Source: Candidatus Altarchaeota archaeon
Lineage (GTDB): Archaea; Altiarchaeota; Altiarchaeia; IMC4; QMZM01
Direction of reading: 5' to 3'
DNA length: 64,000 nt
Assembly (NCBI GenBank): GCA_016931955.1
Contig: JAFGDV010000035.1
Span: forward strand, 1 to 64,000
The translations under genes and the position numbers were made by a program. Shown one piece after another: positions 1-7,713 of this stretch. The notes beneath the pieces were generated by a model. That model was given only the letters and a program-made list of their open reading frames with translations. It was not told where the DNA came from and did no database searches. The first letter of the stretch is position 1; every line of letters begins with the position of its first letter.

Positions 1-57
1 ACCACGGCTGGCACTTCCCCAACCAAACTACGTTGACACATTTTTAATTACATAATA

Positions 58-77
58 CCCCGCCCTTCAGGGCGGGG
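58..77. terminator. Perfect GC hairpin, terminator or IS200/IS605-type end
   Basis: A perfect 8-bp stem (CCCCGCCC / GGGCGGGG) with a TTCA loop sits 12 nt beyond the stop of the DUF2892 gene. On the minus strand it can serve as that gene's terminator. A GC palindrome of this style is also known near the right ends and guide-RNA regions of archaeal IS200/IS605 elements. The rest of 1-88 has no ORF, so an element end whose body lies before the window is possible but unproven. Confidence 0.55.
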
Positions 78-88
78 AAGTTTATTTA

Positions 89-316
89 TCAGCTTTTTCT
101 CTCAGCGGTGCTGATTCCCAGCAGGACGTAGGGGGTGCAGTGTCGGGTCATCCCTGAAAACAATCCGATGAAGGCCACCGCTGCCAGAGGTAGATCCCAT
201 GGGTAGGGTGCGGCGTCCATTGCCAGTGCAATAATAGCAGCAGCACCTAAGACCACACGAATCAGCAAGTCAAAGCCCCCAACGTTCTCATCCAAGAAAA
301 GTTTTTTTGGATCCAT
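89..316 (-). CDS. DUF2892 family small membrane protein
   Basis: This 75-residue protein has the DUF2892 (YgaP-membrane-domain-like) pattern: an N-terminal NVGGFDLLIRVVLG stretch, two hydrophobic helices (about residues 18-34 and 42-55) and a C-terminal motif around HCTPYVLLGIST. The family is membrane-bound with unknown function and is often found beside rhodanese or redox genes. It is divergent from the carotenoid operon, with its ATG lying in the same AT-rich block as the crtI TATA box. The hairpin at 58-77 follows it. Confidence 0.8.
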   Translation of the reverse strand: MDPKKLFLDENVGGFDLLIRVVLGAAAIIALAMDAAPYPWDLPLAAVAFIGLFSGMTRHCTPYVLLGISTAERKS

Positions 317-330
317 AATATATATTATAT
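316..330 (+). promoter_or_regulatory. TATA-like box of the carotenoid operon
   Basis: An AT-rich block (ATAATATATATTATATG region) lies 35-49 nt before the GTG at 365. A purine-rich ribosome-binding site, GGTGAGAG at 353-360, lies between them. This spacing fits an archaeal promoter with a short leader. It argues against the ATG at 329, which would sit inside the promoter. Confidence 0.5.
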
Positions 331-364
331 GCCCTCAAATTATATCTTAGTGGGTGAGAGAACA

Positions 365-1840
365 GTGTCTGGGAAAAAAGCAGTTGTCATAGGGGCTGGT
401 TTCGGAGGACTTGCAGCAGCAACCCTCCTCGCAAAAAAAGGCTTTGATGTGACCGTTTTGGAAAAAAACGAGCAGGCAGGGGGGAGGGCAAGGGTCTACT
501 GTGAGAAAGGATTCGTGTTTGACATGGGGCCTTCGTGGTATCTAATGCCAGAAGCATTCGAGAAATTCTTCGCAGAATTCGACAAAAAACCCTCAGACCT
601 ATACCGGCTTAAGCGGCTGGATCCCATGTATCGCGTATTCTATGGACCGGGAGACTACTTGGATATCGTATCAGACCTCGGCAGAAACATGGAGTTGTTT
701 TCAAGTCTCGAAAAAGATGGTTACTCGAAACTGAAAGGATACCTTGCCCAGGCAAAGTACAAATACGATACAGCGATGGAGGAGTTCATTTACAGAGAAT
801 ATAAGAGCATCTTCGATTTTTTCTCTCCGAAGCTCATATCCAAGGGCTTTAGTCTCCATTTATTCGACAGACTCGACTCATTCGTAAAAGGTTTTTTTTC
901 CAACGAAAGACTCATAAAAATACTTGAGTACACGATGGTTTTTCTGGGAAGCGATCCAAGAAACACACCTGCGTTGTATTCCATCATGTCCCACGTCGAT
1001 CTGAAGCTTGGAGTATGGTATCCTGAAGAAGGTATAGGTGCAGTCGTATCAGCTATGCTCTCCCTTGCAGAATCCTATGGAGTTAAGTTCTGCTTCAACA
1101 GTGAAGTAGAAAAGATAGTTGTCGAAAAAGGAGTTGCTAGGGAGGTTCTGTCGAAGAAAGGCTCATTTGAGGCAGATTTCGTAGTCGTTAACTCAGATTA
1201 CCCCTTCTCTGAAGCACGGTTTCTGGAGCCGAAATATCAAACCTATCCCCCAAAATATTGGAAGAAAAAAGTCATAGGTCCATCGGCGTTTATCATATAC
1301 ATTGGGTTGAATAAGAGGCTTTCAGGTCTTGTTCATCATAACCTCTTTTTTGCACCTGACTGGTTCAAGCACTTTGATTCTATATTCAAGAAACCTGAGT
1401 GGCCTGAAGATCCATCATACTATGTGAGCTGCCCATCCAAGACTGACTCGACGGTTGCACCTGAAGGCTGCGAGAACCTGTTCATACTTGTCCCGGTGGC
1501 TTCGGGACTTGAGGATTCAGACGAGAAAAGAGAGGACTATTATGATGGGGTCGTATCACACCTGGAGGGGCTTCTGGGGGAGACTATAAGGGATTCAGTA
1601 GTCGTCAAGCGCATCTATTCCCATAGAGACTTTTACAGGGATTACAATTCATATCAGGGTAACGCATTAGGGCTTGCACACACGCTTTTTCAGACAGCAT
1701 ATTTCAGGCCGAAGCATAAGAGCAGGAAGGTCAGGAACCTTTACTATGTGGGGCATTACACGCATCCAGGTGTTGGAGTTCCAATGTCTATCATATCATC
1801 GCAGATAGTTGCGGATGAGTTACTGAAAGATGGCACATAA
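365..1840 (+). CDS. crtI: Phytoene desaturase (CrtI-type FAD amine oxidoreductase)
   Basis: This enzyme introduces double bonds into phytoene on the way to lycopene. The N-terminus shows the Rossmann FAD signature IGAGFGGLAAA (from about residue 9) followed by VTVLEKNEQAGGRA. The C-terminus has the CrtI-type GHYTHPGVGVPMS segment. The length of 491 residues is normal for the family. I chose GTG 365 over ATG 329 because 365 follows a ribosome-binding site and begins just before the FAD fold. The stop overlaps the crtB start by 11 nt, which points to one transcript. The exact number of desaturations cannot be read from sequence. Confidence 0.9.
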   Translation: MSGKKAVVIGAGFGGLAAATLLAKKGFDVTVLEKNEQAGGRARVYCEKGFVFDMGPSWYLMPEAFEKFFAEFDKKPSDLYRLKRLDPMYRVFYGPGDYLDIVSDLGRNMELFSSLEKDGYSKLKGYLAQAKYKYDTAMEEFIYREYKSIFDFFSPKLISKGFSLHLFDRLDSFVKGFFSNERLIKILEYTMVFLGSDPRNTPALYSIMSHVDLKLGVWYPEEGIGAVVSAMLSLAESYGVKFCFNSEVEKIVVEKGVAREVLSKKGSFEADFVVVNSDYPFSEARFLEPKYQTYPPKYWKKKVIGPSAFIIYIGLNKRLSGLVHHNLFFAPDWFKHFDSIFKKPEWPEDPSYYVSCPSKTDSTVAPEGCENLFILVPVASGLEDSDEKREDYYDGVVSHLEGLLGETIRDSVVVKRIYSHRDFYRDYNSYQGNALGLAHTLFQTAYFRPKHKSRKVRNLYYVGHYTHPGVGVPMSIISSQIVADELLKDGT

Positions 1841-2654
1841 AAAATTATATGACATATTCAAGGCAGGGAGCAAGACATACTTTTACTCCAGCCTCTTTTT
1901 CCCGTCAAAGATAAGAGAAGACGTCTTTGTCCTCTACAGTTTCGTCCGCAGAGCAGATGACTTCGTCGATTCAGTGCCTCAGCGGAGAGGAGATTTTATT
2001 GAGTTCAAGAAAAAATACGAGAGAGCGCTTGGGGGGGAGAATACTGGAGACATTGTAGTAGACTCCTTTGTTTCCTTGGTTGAGAGAAAAAATTTTGACC
2101 CATGCTGGGTTTCTTCTTTCCTCAAATCGATGGAGGCAGATCTCTCTTGGAAAGGTAATAAAAGCATGAGGGAGGTTGAGGGGTACATCTATGGTTCAGC
2201 GGAGGTGGTGGGTCTTATGATGGCGGCGATCATTGGCCTACCCAATGTATCCTACCCCTATGCGCGCCTGCTCGGAAAATCGATGCAGTACATAAACTTC
2301 ATTAGGGACATTGCAGAAGATCTGCGGTTGGGCAGGAGCTATTTTCCAGCTGAAGACTTTGAGTCTTTTGGATTAGTTGGGCTTGATCTGGAATCAACTT
2401 CACAGATTCCTGAGTCGTTCAAGGGATTCGTCCGCAGACAACTTTCCTACTACGATGAGTGGCAACGAGAGGCGGAGAAGTGGTTTGAGTACATACCCAA
2501 AAAGTATCTTATCCCGATAAAAACAGCCTCTGAGCTATATAAATGGACTGCCAACCAGATAAGGAGGGATCCCTTCATAGTCTACAGGAGAAAGGTCAAA
2601 CCGTCCATCCCTCGTATCATATCAAATATAGGCTATAACGCTCTCCCCCTGTAA
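1830..2654 (+). CDS. crtB: Phytoene synthase
   Basis: A squalene/phytoene synthase family enzyme that condenses two geranylgeranyl diphosphates to phytoene. The first Asp-rich motif is RRADDFVD (Asp 43-47). The second is around RDIAEDLRLGRSYFP near residue 160. The length of 274 residues is typical. The ATG lies inside the end of crtI (11-nt overlap), and the stop is followed one base later by the cyclase ATG, so translation is probably coupled. Its position between a desaturase and a lycopene cyclase supports phytoene over squalene synthase. Confidence 0.92.
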   Translation: MAHKKLYDIFKAGSKTYFYSSLFFPSKIREDVFVLYSFVRRADDFVDSVPQRRGDFIEFKKKYERALGGENTGDIVVDSFVSLVERKNFDPCWVSSFLKSMEADLSWKGNKSMREVEGYIYGSAEVVGLMMAAIIGLPNVSYPYARLLGKSMQYINFIRDIAEDLRLGRSYFPAEDFESFGLVGLDLESTSQIPESFKGFVRRQLSYYDEWQREAEKWFEYIPKKYLIPIKTASELYKWTANQIRRDPFIVYRRKVKPSIPRIISNIGYNALPL

Positions 2655-2655
2655 G

Positions 2656-3342
2656 ATGAACGAATACCTTCTCATCAACCTATTGATAATCTCTTTTCCT
2701 CTGATGGCAACATTTTACCCCCGGATAGCATACTACAAAAAGATCCCAGCAGTATTCACATCCATCCTATCTGTGAGTAGCTTATATATACTATGGGACA
2801 TCTTTGCAACGGCCAGAGGAGACTGGGCGTTCAATCCAACCTATGTTTTAGGTATCAAGTTCTCCCTTCTGCCTCTGGAGGAGGTCCTCTTCTTTATTAC
2901 GGTGCCATACAGTTGCTTGTTCATCCACGAATCATTACAAACATACTTTAAGGACAGGGAGGTTCCATTCCGCAGGAACATTTATGTTGTGACAGCAGTC
3001 TTTATATTCCTGTTATCCCTCCCATATGTGAAACAGGATTATACGTTCACAGTTCTCGCAGTGACTGCATCATTCATGCTGCTGGGAGCGTTCCATCTAC
3101 AGGAAATGCTCTCCTCCAAGCTCTACTGGATCTATATTATGATAACCATGTTCCTCTTTGTAGTATTCAACTACCTCCTGACATCTATGCCGATTGTGAC
3201 CTATAACTCGGAGGCTATATGGGGTTTGCGGATTTTAACAATACCGGTGGAAGACTTCTTCTACAACTACTCAATGCTTTCCATGTATCTGGCCGTCTAC
3301 CTGTGGACTGGGAAAAGGTTTTATTTAGGTAATCCTAAGTAG
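2656..3342 (+). CDS. Lycopene cyclase, fused CrtYc/CrtYd type
   Basis: An integral membrane protein of 228 residues with about seven helices. It has two copies of the lycopene-cyclase domain signature: PLEEVLFFITVPYSCLFIHE (near residue 75) and IPVEDFFYNYSMLSMYLAVY (near residue 195). Conserved Glu pairs in these motifs are expected for proton-driven cyclisation. In actinobacteria the halves are separate CrtYc and CrtYd; archaea such as haloarchaea carry the fused form. The product is probably beta-carotene or a related cyclic carotenoid. No beta-carotene dioxygenase or rhodopsin is in the window. Confidence 0.87.
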   Translation: MNEYLLINLLIISFPLMATFYPRIAYYKKIPAVFTSILSVSSLYILWDIFATARGDWAFNPTYVLGIKFSLLPLEEVLFFITVPYSCLFIHESLQTYFKDREVPFRRNIYVVTAVFIFLLSLPYVKQDYTFTVLAVTASFMLLGAFHLQEMLSSKLYWIYIMITMFLFVVFNYLLTSMPIVTYNSEAIWGLRILTIPVEDFFYNYSMLSMYLAVYLWTGKRFYLGNPK

Positions 3343-3346
3343 ATAT

Positions 3347-3772
3347 ATGTCTCTGCAGAGGAGGGTTAATGTTAAGAGGATACTACTTGCTGGTTTCCTC
3401 TCTGGTTCTGTCATCGCTGTAATATACTTCCTCTTCCAGTATATTGTGCAGTCTGTGCTGCCATACGATGTCCTGAAGTTGGGTGGCATGCGTTCCCAAG
3501 GCGACCCCATAATGGCATTGTTTTTCCTGTATCCGTGGGTTGTCGGATTCACCATGACTGCAGTGTATCGCTTCTTCACTAAACTGATCCAGTGTAGAAA
3601 ATGTAAGCCGATAATCTTCGCCGTCGTCGTATGGCTTGTCTCAGCCGTCCCCCAGTTCTTCATCGTGGTCTCGAGCATGGATTACCCCCTCGGCTTCTAC
3701 GTGAACCAGCTCTTTGGGAGCTTCTTCTACATGCTTGCTGCAGCATACGTTATCTGGAAGATCCTTGACTAG
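3347..3772 (+). CDS. Four-helix membrane protein of unknown function, end of carotenoid operon
   Basis: A 141-residue protein with hydrophobic segments near residues 11-32, 52-70, 85-104 and 117-138. It starts 4 nt after the cyclase stop, so it is probably co-transcribed. Residues between helices include a CRKC pair near residue 80. I do not recognise a named family. The context suggests a role in the membrane where carotenoids are made or held, but nothing in the sequence shows a catalytic site. It ends 3 nt from the convergent PNPOx-like gene. Confidence 0.7.
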   Translation: MSLQRRVNVKRILLAGFLSGSVIAVIYFLFQYIVQSVLPYDVLKLGGMRSQGDPIMALFFLYPWVVGFTMTAVYRFFTKLIQCRKCKPIIFAVVVWLVSAVPQFFIVVSSMDYPLGFYVNQLFGSFFYMLAAAYVIWKILD

Positions 3773-3775
3773 TGA

Positions 3776-4216
3776 TTATGGTATCTCGGTAACGGAGACC
3801 TTCTTCAGCCCCTCCACGACGACGTAGTTTTCTACGTCGATTTTCATGAGGGCTGTTGCGCTGTTTGATAGAAAACCTGAGAGTGCAGGATGTTTCAGGA
3901 GAAATCCATTTGAGAGTTCGCGGTCTTTTTCTGAGACCTCGATGGCTCTACCAGAAGCAGTCACTGCGACGGCTTTACTGAAGTCTGAACTATTGTTGCT
4001 TCTGTTATCTACGAGCAAAGCAACCATTGGATTCACTGAGATGTTCTGGTATTTTCTTGTAACTCGATCGGTTGCAAACAGGAGAGACCTCAGGTCAGGG
4101 GTTGAGGCGAAGGCTACGAGGCTTGCATAGGGTTGTCCCTCATACTCAGTGGACAAGACGCCGAGCTTCTGTTCTGTTAGGACTTCATTGATCCTGTTCT
4201 TGATATCGTCTTCCAT
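3776..4216 (-). CDS. Pyridoxamine 5'-phosphate oxidase-like flavin-binding protein
   Basis: This 146-residue protein has the split-barrel order of the PNPOx-like family: LGVLSTEYEGQPYASLVAF near residue 18, then LLFATDRVTRKYQNISVNPMV and VTASGRAIEVSE. Such proteins usually bind FMN, F420 or haem. A true PNP oxidase role is unlikely because the typical PLP-binding C-terminus is absent. It stands alone, convergent with the carotenoid operon and divergent from the cyclophilin gene. Confidence 0.8.
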   Translation of the reverse strand: MEDDIKNRINEVLTEQKLGVLSTEYEGQPYASLVAFASTPDLRSLLFATDRVTRKYQNISVNPMVALLVDNRSNNSSDFSKAVAVTASGRAIEVSEKDRELSNGFLLKHPALSGFLSNSATALMKIDVENYVVVEGLKKVSVTEIP

Positions 4217-4285
4217 CCCACTATCCTATAGTGTTTCCTCAGGTATAACCTGATAATTTTAATACACTCAAGCCCATTAGATTAC

Positions 4286-4873
4286 ATGCGTTTGATTTTA
4301 GTCTTTATTGCTCTTCTCTTGGTTTGCGGATGCGTCAATGAACCCAGGGAGGATGCGTCAACAGCTACTATGATGAAAATGAACGAGATTGTTGTCTTTG
4401 AGACAAATAAGGGGAATTTCGAGGTTGAATTGTATCGAGACAAGGCCCCGATTACGGTTGAGAACTTTTTAGGGTACGTGAATGAAGGGCACTACGACGG
4501 CACTGTATTTCACAGGGTCATCGACGGCTTCATGATCCAAGGGGGTGGATTCACTCCAGACGGCGTCCAAAAGCAGACCCATGCCCCGATAAAGCTGGAA
4601 TCCCAGAACGGTCTCAGCAATGTGAATAAGACTATTGCGATGGCGCGCACCATGGTTGAGGACAGCGCGACCTCTCAGTTCTTCATCAACGTGGACAACA
4701 ACACCTACCTGGACTACGGCCCCAAAAATCCAGGATACGCTGTATTCGGTAGGGTAGTCTCTGGCATGGACGTCGTTGTTGGAATATCCAAGGTGGAAAC
4801 AGATAACAGAGGATACAACCAAGACTGGCCTGTAGAAGACGTCATCATAGAAAAGGCCTACACTAAGACATGA
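4286..4873 (+). CDS. Cyclophilin-type peptidyl-prolyl isomerase, lipoprotein
   Basis: A 195-residue protein. Residues 1-16 form a hydrophobic signal ending in the lipobox-like LLVCGC, so it is probably exported and lipid-anchored. The cyclophilin domain follows, with the catalytic Arg in FHRVIDGFMIQGG, then SQFFINVDNN and a C-terminal YAVFGRVV motif. It should catalyse Xaa-Pro isomerisation in secreted proteins. Its stop overlaps the rhodanese gene start by 4 nt, so the two are likely co-transcribed. A TATA-like TTTTAATA lies about 30 nt before the start. Confidence 0.9.
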   Translation: MRLILVFIALLLVCGCVNEPREDASTATMMKMNEIVVFETNKGNFEVELYRDKAPITVENFLGYVNEGHYDGTVFHRVIDGFMIQGGGFTPDGVQKQTHAPIKLESQNGLSNVNKTIAMARTMVEDSATSQFFINVDNNTYLDYGPKNPGYAVFGRVVSGMDVVVGISKVETDNRGYNQDWPVEDVIIEKAYTKT

Positions 4874-5355
4874 GGATGGATGACAGGATTCGTCTGGTAT
4901 TGACGGCATTGCTTGTGGTCTTATCTGCCCTGATCCTGGCTTCAGGCTACTTCTATGTCTCAGTCATCAGTCCCGTCTACAGCAGCCAGAGCATCAAGAT
5001 GGATAAACTGACTTTCTCCAAGTATTATCTATTAGGTTCGGGCTTTGATTCCTTATCCATAGAAGAACTTAAGGAACTCATGGATTCAGAAAGTGATCCT
5101 CTCGTCATAGACCTAAGGCTTAAGGAGCAATACTCGAGATCGCATATCCCTGGATCGGTCAGTGTGTCCTTCAACAGCATAGTCAACGGCAGTACTGGAA
5201 TTGTTTCTGGAGGGGATGTGGTCTTCGTCTGTTCTCGGGGGAAGTTGAGCAGGGTTGCTGCGGCAGTCCTCGCAGACAGGGGGGTTTCTCAGGTATACAG
5301 CTTAGACGGTGGTTTTAGTGCGTGGAAATACGAAGTCGAAGAAAACATTCTGTGA
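4870..5355 (+). CDS. Membrane-anchored rhodanese-like protein
   Basis: A 161-residue protein. An N-terminal helix (about residues 8-30) anchors it, placing the rhodanese domain outside the membrane. The domain starts near LVIDLRLKEQYSRSHIPGS and contains the active-site loop VCSRGKLSR, with the catalytic Cys present. It ends with YSLDGGFSAW. Rhodanese domains carry sulfane sulfur. It overlaps the cyclophilin gene by 4 nt upstream and the next ORF by about 47 nt downstream. Confidence 0.87.
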   Translation: MRMDDRIRLVLTALLVVLSALILASGYFYVSVISPVYSSQSIKMDKLTFSKYYLLGSGFDSLSIEELKELMDSESDPLVIDLRLKEQYSRSHIPGSVSVSFNSIVNGSTGIVSGGDVVFVCSRGKLSRVAAAVLADRGVSQVYSLDGGFSAWKYEVEENIL

Positions 5356-5692
5356 AGATCTGGGGTGCGTGAACTGCGAAGACGTCTTTGAGGAGTTGAG
5401 ACCCCACATCACAGAGGTCATAGTAACCAGGCATTTCCATAGAGACCTCCCGGAGTTTGACACCTCCTTGGTTGTCGACGGCCAGCACGTCCACTTCAGG
5501 CATCTGCATAAATTGGAGGAACACTTCGATGGAGTTTTTGTCTTCAGGGCCTTGAAGGATAAGACTCACATAGTCTACGCAGTCGACGGCAAAAGGCGGC
5601 TTATCTTTCTAAGGGCCTTCCATAACTTCCATGAATACGGGAACTTCCTCGCCGACCGGAAAGGTATTCTGTCGATGATAGGGTCTGTTTAG
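5309..5692 (+). CDS. Unknown soluble protein with Cys pair and many histidines
   Basis: A 127-residue ORF (116 residues if GTG 5327 or later is used). The start is uncertain: GTG codons at 5309 and 5318 lie inside the rhodanese gene. It has a CEDLGCVNCED cluster near the N-terminus and the His-rich stretches RHFHRD and HVHFRHLHKLEEH. It lacks membrane segments. I do not recognise the family. The Cys/His content and coupling to a rhodanese suggest metal or sulfur handling, but this is inference only. Confidence 0.6.
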   Translation: MVLVRGNTKSKKTFCEDLGCVNCEDVFEELRPHITEVIVTRHFHRDLPEFDTSLVVDGQHVHFRHLHKLEEHFDGVFVFRALKDKTHIVYAVDGKRRLIFLRAFHNFHEYGNFLADRKGILSMIGSV

Positions 5693-5733
5693 TTTTATTC
5701 GATCCTTCGTAATCTTACTTGAGGTGATTTGTG

Positions 5734-6288
5734 ATGGTCGAAAAGAGGAAGTCTGTTCCATGGATTGTTTTTTCGAGGCTTCTTGGACTACTTTGTTTCA
5801 TCCTGGTCGTCTATTTAATGAATGTTCTAGCACCAGCTGTCAAGGAACCCATCTTCCATCAGGTGCTTGCTTTGGTGAACGACAACCTCGTCCTCCTTGT
5901 TTTGATGTCTCTCATATTCCTCATAGGTGAGGTATTTAATGCCTTGCCTTTTCCCATCGACCTAGCAGCCCCGCCTTTTAATGCAGTCGGGGCGATTCTC
6001 CTCCTGGTTTTCTTGTTCAACATATTTGAGTTAATCGATGTCCTCACGGGGGAGGATGTCTCTCCGGTCTTCAGGGGGTTTTCGTTGATTCTCTACCCTC
6101 TAGTGTTCTTCATAGTTTTGGTTGTCGGCTATGTTGGAGTCTTCAGGCATCTTCTCCCTGAGCTAGTGAAGCCGAAGGAGGAAATCCCCCCGGGTAAGTC
6201 TTGGAGTGAAGTCCGTGAAGAGTTCAGGGAGGCTTTCGCTGATTTCTTCACCCTTCTTGGAGAGGAGGTTCGTGGGAAGAGGAGCTGA
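5734..6288 (+). CDS. Unknown multi-pass membrane protein
   Basis: A 184-residue protein with about four hydrophobic segments (near residues 12-32, 48-66, 85-104 and 118-139) and a charged cytoplasmic C-terminal tail. I chose ATG 5734 because GAGGTGA at 5721-5727 sits 6 nt upstream. The GTG at 5731 is closer than usual. I see no named family motif. It is followed within 40 nt by the FKBP pair on the same strand. Confidence 0.7.
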   Translation: MVEKRKSVPWIVFSRLLGLLCFILVVYLMNVLAPAVKEPIFHQVLALVNDNLVLLVLMSLIFLIGEVFNALPFPIDLAAPPFNAVGAILLLVFLFNIFELIDVLTGEDVSPVFRGFSLILYPLVFFIVLVVGYVGVFRHLLPELVKPKEEIPPGKSWSEVREEFREAFADFFTLLGEEVRGKRS

Positions 6289-6322
6289 TGTGTTTTATCT
6301 ATCTAATCCAATATCGTGTAAC

Positions 6323-6769
6323 ATGAAGGTCAAGAACGGGGACACTGTCAGGGTTGAATACACTGTGAAGCTTGAGGATGGCTCCGTCTTTGAGAGGACG
6401 CCTGAAGACAGGCCGCTTGAGTTCACAATGGGGGAAAAGAAGGTGGTACTCGGATTTGAGAAAGCAATCCTTGGCATGAAATTGAATGAGAAAAAGTCTT
6501 TCACCTTGAAGCCTGCTGAAGGCTTCGGCGAACGAAGGGATTCACTTGTTAAAGAGATCCCGAAAATCCTGGTTCCAAAGGATGTGACTCTTAAAGTCGG
6601 CGACGAATTGAAGGTCGAAGTTGCCGGCTCCGTCATACCAGCCAAGGTCCAGGAGATCAACGACAAGGTTGTTTTATTGGACGCCAACCATCCGCTGGCT
6701 GGGAAGACCGTAACATTCAACGTCAAAGTTATGAGCATAGACAAAAATGAAGGCCAGAAAAGGCGATAA
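6323..6769 (+). CDS. SlyD-like FKBP-type peptidyl-prolyl isomerase (copy 1)
   Basis: A 148-residue protein. The FKBP core begins MKVKNGDTVRVEYTVKLEDG and continues with FERTPEDRPLEF. The inserted-flap chaperone domain is recognisable by the conserved DANHPLAGKTVTF motif near the C-terminus, as in archaeal short FKBPs and SlyD. The long in-frame extension upstream to 6206 overlaps the previous gene and lacks FKBP sequence, so ATG 6323 is preferred. It overlaps the second FKBP by 23 nt. Confidence 0.92.
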   Translation: MKVKNGDTVRVEYTVKLEDGSVFERTPEDRPLEFTMGEKKVVLGFEKAILGMKLNEKKSFTLKPAEGFGERRDSLVKEIPKILVPKDVTLKVGDELKVEVAGSVIPAKVQEINDKVVLLDANHPLAGKTVTFNVKVMSIDKNEGQKRR

Positions 6770-7178
6770 AGTCCAGATCTCTTTCGTAGGCAGATTCAAA
6801 GACGGTGTGGTCTTCGAACGTTCCCTGGAGGATAAGCCATTGGAGTTCGTTGTCGGCTGCGGTGAGGTTCTTGAAGGACTCGATAGGGCTGTTTTAGGCA
6901 TGAAATTGGACGAGGAGAAAACCATCGAGATCCCGTGTGAGGAAGGCTATGGTCCTAGAAGGGATGACCTCGTTATCGCCATTCCTAAGTCCACTATCTC
7001 CAAGGACCTGAATCCCTTTATTGGTGAGGTCTTGGTTATGAAGATGCCCGACGGCGACCGCGTTCCTGCAATGGTCCGGGATGTCAAAGAAGACGCCGTT
7101 ATCATGGACGCGAATCCACCGTTTGCTGGCAAAGACCTGGTCTTCGACATCAAGCTGGTGGGCTTAGACAGTCCATGA
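6747..7178 (+). CDS. SlyD-like FKBP-type peptidyl-prolyl isomerase (copy 2)
   Basis: A 143-residue paralogue of the preceding gene with the same domain order: core start MKARKGDKVQISFVGRFKDG, FERSLEDKPLEF, and the flap-domain signature DANPPFAGKDLVF. The usual NHPLAGK has become NPPFAGK here, so any metal-binding or substrate contribution of that His is lost. The 23-nt overlap with copy 1 and similar lengths indicate a tandem duplication that has since diverged. Confidence 0.9.
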   Translation: MKARKGDKVQISFVGRFKDGVVFERSLEDKPLEFVVGCGEVLEGLDRAVLGMKLDEEKTIEIPCEEGYGPRRDDLVIAIPKSTISKDLNPFIGEVLVMKMPDGDRVPAMVRDVKEDAVIMDANPPFAGKDLVFDIKLVGLDSP

Positions 7179-7212
7179 GACGGGCTTTCTGAACCGGGTT
7201 CTGGTGTAAAAA

Positions 7213-7713
7213 ATGAATACTTTAGCCGCCATATTGTTGATGGATGCAATAAAGCTGATCGTTTCACTGCCGGCGACGTACCTAACGCTCTGGGAGACAA
7301 CGAAACTATTGAAGATAAGATTCGCCGCTCCTAAGACAACTCTCAAGATTGCTCTGATGCTATCTGGAACAGCCTTCGTTTTGGATCTGGTGAACATATA
7401 TGTCCTAGTTTACGCTCAATGGTCGAACCTGGTAAAACTGGTACCCCTACTGGGGTCTCTTATACTGTACTATGCCTTCGCTTTGATTCTGATATGGGCG
7501 ATGTATAGGGATACCAACAAAAAAAGCGTCATGATATGGCTGATATATGCGGCGGTCTACTTTCTGATTGTTAGGGTCTATGCTATGTATGTAACAGGTG
7601 TGATGGCATTGGTGGGGGGGGGATATAATCTAGGGTATCTAATATTCTACCATGAGAGCACTGGTCATGGCTTTGATGCCATTCATCCTAATGTGTGCAT
7701 GCTTAAGCCATGA
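7213..7713 (+). CDS. Unknown membrane protein, C-terminus doubtful
   Basis: A 166-residue ORF with about five hydrophobic segments between residues 1 and 145. No family recognised. The last part after a nine-G run at about 7614-7622 reads as soluble, low-plausibility sequence and overlaps the next gene by 62 nt. Removing one G would bring in a stop near 7634, before the next gene's ATG at 7652. The true end may therefore be earlier, through a sequencing error or a frameshift. Confidence 0.6.
   Translation: MNTLAAILLMDAIKLIVSLPATYLTLWETTKLLKIRFAAPKTTLKIALMLSGTAFVLDLVNIYVLVYAQWSNLVKLVPLLGSLILYYAFALILIWAMYRDTNKKSVMIWLIYAAVYFLIVRVYAMYVTGVMALVGGGYNLGYLIFYHESTGHGFDAIHPNVCMLKP

Noticed and set aside
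329-364. ATG at 329 as start of phytoene desaturase
   Set aside because: It lies in the TATA region. GTG 365 has a ribosome-binding site and begins at the conserved FAD fold.
5724-6047. Alternative ORFs over the membrane protein at 5734
   Set aside because: Their composition is unlike protein and they lack a ribosome-binding site; the 5734 frame has clear membrane helices.
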